Part shown: one piece after another, positions 32,005 through 37,670 of the stretch | How the letters are laid out: each line of letters starts with the position of its first letter | How positions within the stretch are numbered: the first letter of the stretch is position 1 | Origin: Cyclobacteriaceae bacterium HetDA_MAG_MS6 | GTDB taxonomy: Bacteria; Bacteroidota; Bacteroidia; Cytophagales; Cyclobacteriaceae | Length of the DNA stretch: 37,670 nucleotides | Direction: 5' to 3' | Assembly: GCA_019192485.1 (NCBI GenBank) | Contig: JAHCMJ010000008.1 | Coordinates: 1-37,670 of the forward strand | Notes under the pieces: model-generated | Databases searched by the model: none | What the model was told of the DNA's origin: nothing | What the model saw: only the letters and a program-made list of their open reading frames with translations | Made by a program: the position numbers and the translations under genes

Positions 32005-33501
32005 TCAATCAGCTGACCTTTGTGCTGAATAGAGTTCTTTACCGGTTTCGTCATAAAAGATAAACCTTAAAGAAGCACGATTTTCGACATCGCTATAGAC
32101 TCTCAGAAACCCTCCAGTCACTTCAAGACTGACATAAGGCTGCTGAATCAAGCCATCAGGATCTGTAGATTTGGGGTCTCCAGGAAGTCTAGGTTTGCGA
32201 GCGTTTGAATCATCAATAGCTCCAACTGAAAACTCTTCAATGCCCAATGGATGAAGAGAATGATATTGCCAATGCCTGTCACCATGTATGATGAAAAACT
32301 GACCTAACCGCTTTCTGTTTTCTGCAACCCAGCTCAGGAAAGCCTGGCCTTCATAGCGATATCCTTTACTATTTACGTGATTGTCATTTTTATAAGCATC
32401 ATCAGGTCCAATCAAGGGTGTTGGAGAAATTAGAAGCTTGAAAGAAGCATCGCTTTGGAGCAGAGTGCTTTTCAGCCAGTTCCTTTGTTTTTTTCCCCAT
32501 ATACTTTTAGCTGGTCCGTCCTCTTGATTATTAGGACTCCTGTAGTCCCGGTTTTCAGTAAACCAGACCTGAATATCTTTATTGAGTCTATAGGTGCGAT
32601 AAGTCACTGCATCACTATCCTGAGGATCGACAATCGGGACCTGCTCCCTGAAAGTATCCACTCCTAATCGATGCGACGGCTGACCCAAAGCAGCAGAATC
32701 AGGATTATCCTCCAATAGCAAATGCGCTAGCAATGTAAAATCACTAATCGTATCTGAGTCATTGAATCGATGATCGTGATCATCCTTTTCCCAATAAGTA
32801 GCAGTCTCAGAAAACAGGGCTATAAAACGAGGCTGGATAAGTTGCTCATGCCATTTTCTTCTCAATTGAGAGGGTGACTTCGCCCGCATCGAATCTGTCT
32901 GGGGAGTATCGTAGTAGACATTATCTCCTGTAAACACGACAAAATCTGGTTGTAACGACCTGATTGTCGACAAGCCAGGATAGCCGAGGTTCTTATCCGC
33001 TCCCTGATAACCAGTCCCTGGTTCATCCAAACGTCCATAGTGAAACCGGAAATAATTGAAGCATGAGGTAACGATAAAATCGATCGGATCATCACTTTCC
33101 ATAGCCGGCAGCGTCTTAAAGTGTCTTGAATCACCTAAAACCGTATTTGAAGAATCCAAGCCAAACCTCAATCGATACCAATAAACCGTTCCCGGAAGCA
33201 GCTTATCTATTTTATTTTTGACAATAAAGTCCGTCTCAGCACGAGCTATCAGCCAATTGGAGCTAGCATATTTTAAAAAGCTAGAATCAGTGCTCCATTC
33301 AAATCTTGCAAAGCCCGGTGAGCCAGGCAATTCTCCATCAATCAATGTATCGCTTTCTGTAAGCCTAGATTGCAATATCACCGTGGACTGAGTGACTTCT
33401 CCAGCTATTTCCCCTTGTCCATTAAATATCATTTTGCCCTCCTCTTGACGACATCCAAAGGCAATGACACAGAAAGTCAAAAGACATGGTAATCTATTCA
33501 T
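32005..33501 (-). CDS. PhoD-like alkaline phosphatase-family lipoprotein
   Basis: A 498-residue exported metallophosphoesterase of the PhoD type. The N-terminus is a lipoprotein signal (MNRLPCLLTFCVIAFGC), then a PhoD N-terminal beta-domain (residues about 25-130, ending YWYRLRFG) and the catalytic core with FVVFTGDNVYYD, YWEKDDHDHRFND and FFIIHGDRHWQYHS, the metal-binding Asp/Asn/His sets. The ATG at 33501 overlaps the CE15 stop by 8 bases and starts on the signal peptide; the ATG at 33525 would extend into the upstream gene. In carbohydrate clusters such enzymes may act on phosphate esters; the substrate is unknown. Confidence 0.88.
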   Translation of the reverse strand: MNRLPCLLTFCVIAFGCRQEEGKMIFNGQGEIAGEVTQSTVILQSRLTESDTLIDGELPGSPGFARFEWSTDSSFLKYASSNWLIARAETDFIVKNKIDKLLPGTVYWYRLRFGLDSSNTVLGDSRHFKTLPAMESDDPIDFIVTSCFNYFRFHYGRLDEPGTGYQGADKNLGYPGLSTIRSLQPDFVVFTGDNVYYDTPQTDSMRAKSPSQLRRKWHEQLIQPRFIALFSETATYWEKDDHDHRFNDSDTISDFTLLAHLLLEDNPDSAALGQPSHRLGVDTFREQVPIVDPQDSDAVTYRTYRLNKDIQVWFTENRDYRSPNNQEDGPAKSIWGKKQRNWLKSTLLQSDASFKLLISPTPLIGPDDAYKNDNHVNSKGYRYEGQAFLSWVAENRKRLGQFFIIHGDRHWQYHSLHPLGIEEFSVGAIDDSNARKPRLPGDPKSTDPDGLIQQPYVSLEVTGGFLRVYSDVENRASLRFIFYDETGKELYSAQRSAD

Positions 33502-34789
33502 CTGTACTTCTTTTAGTGACGTCATGAGGATCGATCAGTTCAAATTGATAAGCTCCTGGGTACGGGTTTTGATCAAATCTGCGATCTGTCGATTTTTGAT
33601 AAAAGTATTGATCGCAATAATCAAAAAGAGCCATCCAGTCTTCCTCTCCTTGTGCATGGCCGCCATCTCTCCAATGGATCGCATTGTTTTCTGAAACGCC
33701 AAGGAGGTCAAAAACTGGTTGCGCTGCCAGATAGGTCAAGTAAGTCCCATAAGGGTTGGCCAAAAAGTCCTGTCGAGCGTGTGGGTTCAAAAGTGCCCTT
33801 GGTGCAATCAGCGCCTTGGCAAAATGGGTATCAAATGGCACCTTATCAATATGATCCTTTAGTGTATACCACCTATCAGGCCACCAATGCAAAAAGTTAT
33901 TCACCTGATGATCAATGGTCTGAATGTTCCCCTTGGTGAAGTCATAGAAACGAAGGCTACCTGTACCACCTAGTCCAGAGGAATTAGGGACAGTAACTGC
34001 TATTCTTTCATCAAAGATACCAGCACACAAGGCTGTTTTGCCTCCCCTGGAGTGTCCGGTAGCAACGATCTTCTCCGTATCTGCCCAGTCTTGTTTTTCA
34101 ACCCAATCGATGATAATCTGGTAGGCCCATGCCCATGCCGTAATGGCTCCCCAATCATATTCAGGGTACAGGTCGAAGATCCTACCAACTTTTTGGCCGT
34201 TTTCATCAGCGGCTATATCCTCTCTTATAAACTTGCAATAAATATAACCTCGCTCCACCGCCTCATCAGCCACAAGTTGGTCTATTTCTCCCCTGTTCTG
34301 CTTAGCATATTTTTCTCGAGCCGCTGGATTTTCTGTCTCTTGTACGTCGAATCGGTATCGATCATTTTTGATGACAACAGGAAACCTACCAGGCGTGTTG
34401 GGGCGGACCAGGCCAAATCTGAAAGCTAGCTGCTTGCCGTTCCTCGAGATGATGAAACTGTAGTTTTCCCGAATCTCTTTCGCAGATTTAACTACGGCGG
34501 TCTGCACTACTTCAATCTCATTAGGTACCTGAGGCATAGCACCATACTGATAAAAGACTAACATCTCCTTGATATATTCCCTATGACTTTTCCATTCTTC
34601 AGTAGTCGAGATGGGATCACCTGCAGCATTGACCATCAGCGTTGGCAAGGTCTGCTGGACTGGAAGTTCGCTTATCTCTGAAAATTTTGCATTTTCTGAA
34701 ATGGCAGTACCCTCAGAGCCATATTCAACGGAACGCGTACAGGAAAGCAATACCAATAGACAAAGAAGATTGATTTTTCTATCTATCAT
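33494..34789 (-). CDS. CE15-like glucuronoyl esterase / alpha-beta hydrolase
   Basis: A 431-residue exported hydrolase with a lipoprotein-type signal (LLVLLSC, C17). The alpha/beta core has the nucleophile elbow GHSRGGK with S247 (CE15 usually GCSRxGK), followed by ERIAVTVPNSSGLGG, PFDTHFAKALIAPRALL and the catalytic H378 in HWRDGGHAQGEEDW. These are CE15 marks, where the enzyme breaks ester links between glucuronic acid and lignin or other polymers; sulfated algal polymers are another possibility. Its neighbours (PhoD phosphatase, sulfatase, glycoside hydrolase) support a polysaccharide role. The ATG at 34789 begins the signal peptide. Confidence 0.87.
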   Translation of the reverse strand: MIDRKINLLCLLVLLSCTRSVEYGSEGTAISENAKFSEISELPVQQTLPTLMVNAAGDPISTTEEWKSHREYIKEMLVFYQYGAMPQVPNEIEVVQTAVVKSAKEIRENYSFIISRNGKQLAFRFGLVRPNTPGRFPVVIKNDRYRFDVQETENPAAREKYAKQNRGEIDQLVADEAVERGYIYCKFIREDIAADENGQKVGRIFDLYPEYDWGAITAWAWAYQIIIDWVEKQDWADTEKIVATGHSRGGKTALCAGIFDERIAVTVPNSSGLGGTGSLRFYDFTKGNIQTIDHQVNNFLHWWPDRWYTLKDHIDKVPFDTHFAKALIAPRALLNPHARQDFLANPYGTYLTYLAAQPVFDLLGVSENNAIHWRDGGHAQGEEDWMALFDYCDQYFYQKSTDRRFDQNPYPGAYQFELIDPHDVTKRSTDE

Positions 34790-34933
34790 AAAACACCTAT
34801 CAAGTTAGTTTTCTGTTATCATCTGATTATTCGGAGCTGAAGATCAGTCTGTCCTATACGAGGAGGAAAACCTGTAAGGTTGAGGAATGTCACCAGGACA
34901 TGTTTAGCCGTCATATTAATCAATCGCATGATT

Positions 34934-36361
34934 TCAATTCAAGGATTCATTTAGTTTCGCCAATTTTTCACTCAATTCCTGAACGACTTCCACATACTCA
35001 CTCCTTTCAGAGATATTCACGTTTTCTTCCGGGTCCTTGATATGGTCATAAAGCATTCGGTCAGTGACATTTCCGACACTATCTATCCATTCTGTATAAA
35101 GATATTTATCTGTTTTGATCGCCTCCATATTACCGTATCGGGAGACGACATACTCTTTTCCTTTAGCTTGAGGGTTTTCCAGTTGAGGAACTAAACTTTT
35201 TCCCATCAAATGATCAGGTATTTTAAAACCTGCCAGTTCGCATAATGTTGGATACACATCCACAAATTCTGCCAGTTGACTTGTACGCTGATCTCCGGTA
35301 TAACCAGGAGCACTGATCACGAGAGGAACTTGCAGGGCTTTGTTGAATGTGATATGCTTACACCAAAGTCGATGCTCTCCCAGCAGATAGCCATGGTCTC
35401 CCCATAATACAATGATTGTATTATCATCGAGGCCAGTCTCTTCTAGTGTGTTGAGTACCTCGCCAATCAGAGCATCTGTGTAGCTTACACAAGCCTGATA
35501 TCCTCTCTTAAGCTTAAGTGCCAAAGTATCGGGAATAGCTCCCTCCTTTGGTACACCATGATACTTTCTGAGCTCACCAGTACCATAAAAACCTTCCCTC
35601 GGAGCATCTTCAGGCCAAAAGTCATTTTCAACAAGGTTTATGGTCTCCTTAGGATACATATCCCAGTATTTCTGAGGTGCATTGAAAGGCAAATGAGGCT
35701 TAAGGTATCCAATCGCCAGAAAGAAGGGTGTATCAGTTTCGCCGAATGCTCTGAGTTTGGCAATTGCTCTTTTTGTCATTTTCCCATCAAAATAGGCGCT
35801 ATCCGGCACGTCAGCATTTTCATAAGATGACCCTCGTTTACCTGGCCTATCCTGCAAGTCTTGATTAGGTTTCAATTGGTAGTCGCGACCTTTAATGACT
35901 CTATTGTTTCTAAAGATCTGTGCTCGCCAAGGTTTTTCGGACCAACTGGATTGAGCTAGATCATCAGGGAAGTGAAAAACTTTACCCAGACTTGCCGTAT
36001 AATATCCGTTGTTTTTGAAATGTGCAGGCAAACTGACAACTCCCGGCGCATCATTCTCAGCCCTGCTATCATAACCTAGGAATCGACTTCTGGTTGGGCG
36101 AAGACCGGTCAGAATACTTGCTCTTGAAGCCCCGCAAACGGGTATATTACAGTAAGCTCTTTCAAATAGAGTCCCGTGCGCGGCCAACCTATCGATATGA
36201 GGGGTTTTGATAAATGATTTGCCATAGCTTCCTAGCATGGGTCTTAGGTCGTCCACAGCAATGAAAAGGACATTGGGCCTTTTCTGCTCAGATTCCTTGC
36301 TATTTTGCTGACATGCAGCAATAGTCAATGTGGTCAGTAAAATGATTAGATGTTTATTCAT
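34934..36361 (-). CDS. Formylglycine-dependent sulfatase (iduronate-2-sulfatase-like)
   Basis: A 475-residue S1-family sulfatase. The lipoprotein signal ends in TIAAC (C17). The calcium-binding pair D37-D38 (VLFIAVDDLRP) precedes the activation motif C76-G-A-S-R80 in VCGASRAS, whose Cys must be converted to formylglycine. Further marks are GYYTASLGKVFHF, PFFLAIGYLKPHLPF and VLWGDHGYLLGEHRLWCKH, all close to iduronate-2-sulfatase-type S1 sulfatases. The CxAxR motif needs an anaerobic or aerobic sulfatase-maturing enzyme, not in this window. It precedes the CE15 gene by 144 bases and follows the glycoside hydrolase by 18, suggesting one unit degrading a sulfated uronate-containing polysaccharide. 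Confidence 0.93.
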   Translation of the reverse strand: MNKHLIILLTTLTIAACQQNSKESEQKRPNVLFIAVDDLRPMLGSYGKSFIKTPHIDRLAAHGTLFERAYCNIPVCGASRASILTGLRPTRSRFLGYDSRAENDAPGVVSLPAHFKNNGYYTASLGKVFHFPDDLAQSSWSEKPWRAQIFRNNRVIKGRDYQLKPNQDLQDRPGKRGSSYENADVPDSAYFDGKMTKRAIAKLRAFGETDTPFFLAIGYLKPHLPFNAPQKYWDMYPKETINLVENDFWPEDAPREGFYGTGELRKYHGVPKEGAIPDTLALKLKRGYQACVSYTDALIGEVLNTLEETGLDDNTIIVLWGDHGYLLGEHRLWCKHITFNKALQVPLVISAPGYTGDQRTSQLAEFVDVYPTLCELAGFKIPDHLMGKSLVPQLENPQAKGKEYVVSRYGNMEAIKTDKYLYTEWIDSVGNVTDRMLYDHIKDPEENVNISERSEYVEVVQELSEKLAKLNESLN

Positions 36362-36379
36362 TACTCAATTTTTGTCATT

Positions 36380-37670
36380 TCAGTTATATGGAATGATTAC
36401 AACTGGCTTATTAAAAACTTTACGGTCCGTAGTAATCCTTAAATAATAAACCCCACTTGGATAGACCGTCAAATCAATCACGCTACTCTGGCTATCTAGT
36501 TCTTTGATTTTCTGTCCTGTGATATGGGCCAATTCTATGGCTTTGATAATTGTGCTGTTTCCAATCTCCAAATGAACTATCCCCTTTATTGGATTGGGGT
36601 AGAGCCTAACAGCTTGCCTGAGAGAAGACCTTTCTCCAAGCACCACTGGCGATACGTCACTTTCAAACTCAAAAACTGTTATATAATCAGGTATTTGCAA
36701 TAATATAGTATTCCCATCTACAATCGGAATGGACTCAGGTTCGAACTCCCAGTTTGAATTGTACCTATACCGCGTAGCCCTTTTGATCCCCTCAGCAACT
36801 GTAAAACCAAGCTCGTCTTCAGATGGATCCAGACCCTCCTTGCTGACAGCTAAATAGGAGTTGATTTCTTGCCACAACAGCAAATAATACATCCCTGTAC
36901 CTTTCTGCAACAATAGATAATGAGTAGTATTGAGCTTTCCGGAAAAAGAGATGGTGATGGGGTGGGGAATAAAACTGGGGTTTGATACAATCCACTTTGA
37001 GTACACTTTGTCATATGAAGCTTCGGACAACAAATCAATGATTGATTTCAGTGCATGAAATGCTGGTAAACGATTGCCAAGTGTATCAATCAATCCCCAT
37101 TCCTCATGGCCACTCCCTGTATTGAATTGCTGCATCAGTCGAAAATAGAAGAACTTTTCAATGCTTTCCATCTGATCGAAGTACTCGGCAAACATCCGCC
37201 CAATGTACTTGGCCTGCGCTCTTGGAGAATACTGATGGATACCATGACCGCTTTCGGTCAAAAATATGCCTTTATCCGAATTGTAATCTCCAACGTTGAC
37301 TAATACTTCCTCGCAGGTCGTACCCTCCCATCCATAGCCCACTGTAGGATAGGAATCCTCCCCCCAAATAGGGTAATAATGAAGGTTTCTAAGATCATGT
37401 TTAAGGCCAGAAGCATTTTTTATTTCATTCGTCCTTGCAAAAGAAGGGGCTAACACCGGAAGGTCAACCGTTTCAGGGTCAGACTTCAAATCATCATACA
37501 ACGCGTTGTGTTGGCGTATACTTGCGTGGTAAATTCCATTTCTGGTATCATTGCAGGCGTTTTCATAGCATTGGTCCTTGCTAAAGATATCAGGCTCGTT
37601 GTGTCCTTCTATTGCAATGAAAAAGTCAGTTCCATATTGTTTCAGCAGCGGTTTGCATTCTAAAGGCCTT
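36380..37670 (-). CDS. Secreted clan GH-A glycoside hydrolase with T9SS sorting domain, N-terminus outside the window
   Basis: The frame is open to the window edge: translation upstream of the TTG at 37501 continues without a stop and includes IAIEGHNEPD, the acid/base Glu motif of clan GH-A (the NEP near 37590-37600), so the gene is partial at its 5' end. The nucleophile Glu is in GIFLTESGHG. A loosely conserved segment follows, with a C-terminal type IX secretion sorting domain (VRLYPNPIKGIVHLEI...GQKIKELD...LTVYPSGVYYLRITT). The visible 430 residues cover the catalytic half and tail. The family number (GH39 or another) cannot be settled here. It lies 18 bases upstream of the sulfatase, likely in one operon. 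Confidence 0.78.
   Translation of the reverse strand, partial: RPLECKPLLKQYGTDFFIAIEGHNEPDIFSKDQCYENACNDTRNGIYHASIRQHNALYDDLKSDPETVDLPVLAPSFARTNEIKNASGLKHDLRNLHYYPIWGEDSYPTVGYGWEGTTCEEVLVNVGDYNSDKGIFLTESGHGIHQYSPRAQAKYIGRMFAEYFDQMESIEKFFYFRLMQQFNTGSGHEEWGLIDTLGNRLPAFHALKSIIDLLSEASYDKVYSKWIVSNPSFIPHPITISFSGKLNTTHYLLLQKGTGMYYLLLWQEINSYLAVSKEGLDPSEDELGFTVAEGIKRATRYRYNSNWEFEPESIPIVDGNTILLQIPDYITVFEFESDVSPVVLGERSSLRQAVRLYPNPIKGIVHLEIGNSTIIKAIELAHITGQKIKELDSQSSVIDLTVYPSGVYYLRITTDRKVFNKPVVIIPYN

Noticed and set aside
1-37670. CRISPR arrays, tRNA or rRNA genes, insertion sequences or phage genes
   Set aside because: No repeat-spacer structure, transposase or integrase frame, or cloverleaf sequence was found by eye; a tRNAscan/ISfinder search would be needed to be complete.

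Overview
The window reads as a chromosomal segment of a marine, Cytophaga-like member of the Bacteroidota. Supporting signs are moderate GC, AT-rich intergenic DNA with few purine-rich ribosome binding sites, exact matches to the Bacteroidota -7 promoter element (TAnnTTTG), a type IX secretion sorting domain, DUF2911 and DUF3575 proteins, PD40-OmpA and TPR proteins, many short-lipobox lipoproteins, and a tgt/lptG housekeeping pair. I saw no rRNA, tRNA, CRISPR array, integrase or insertion sequence, so this looks like core plus lineage-specific genome rather than a mobile island.

Layout. Positions 1-3575 (minus) hold a cut-off membrane protein and a tightly coupled tgt - lptG - EamA transporter operon whose genes overlap by one base. 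Positions 3714-8016 (plus) hold a glycosyltransferase, an ECF-type sigma factor, rsmG, an aromatic amino acid decarboxylase-like enzyme and an outer-membrane barrel protein. Positions 8154-12972 hold a DUF3575-like protein, a sirtuin starting directly on a terminator T-run, a degenerate copper-ATPase relative, several small or uncharacterised proteins, and a Cu/Zn-superoxide-dismutase-like protein without its zinc ligands. Positions 12977-19643 (minus) hold an ammonium transporter fused to a degenerate SpoIIE/PP2C domain, an ACMSD-type decarboxylase, a TPR protein, a DUF2236 oxygenase-like protein and a Bacteroidota-specific protein of unknown function. Positions 19962-24112 (plus) hold a SulP transporter translationally coupled to a carbonic-anhydrase homologue without zinc ligands, a 58-residue lipoprotein and a gamma-glutamyltransferase. 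Positions 24113-31713 hold a PD40-OmpA protein, a duplicated-repeat lipoprotein, a two-component system, a hydroxyacid dehydrogenase, a 3-methyladenine glycosylase and a DUF2911 protein. Positions 32005-37670 (minus) form a carbohydrate-degradation-like cluster: PhoD-type phosphatase, CE15-type glucuronoyl esterase, sulfatase and a secreted clan GH-A glycoside hydrolase cut by the window edge.

The most notable theme is enzyme-like proteins whose catalytic residues have been replaced while the reading frame stays intact. They are: a beta-carbonic-anhydrase homologue with all three zinc ligands replaced, coupled to a SulP transporter; a P1B-ATPase-like protein with DKTGT, TGD and GDGxND all lost; and an ammonium channel with a partly degraded phosphatase domain. 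Two of the three are physically tied to a transporter and the third is itself a relic of one, which suggests regulatory or scaffold roles. That interpretation is inference; the residue substitutions are read directly from the sequence.
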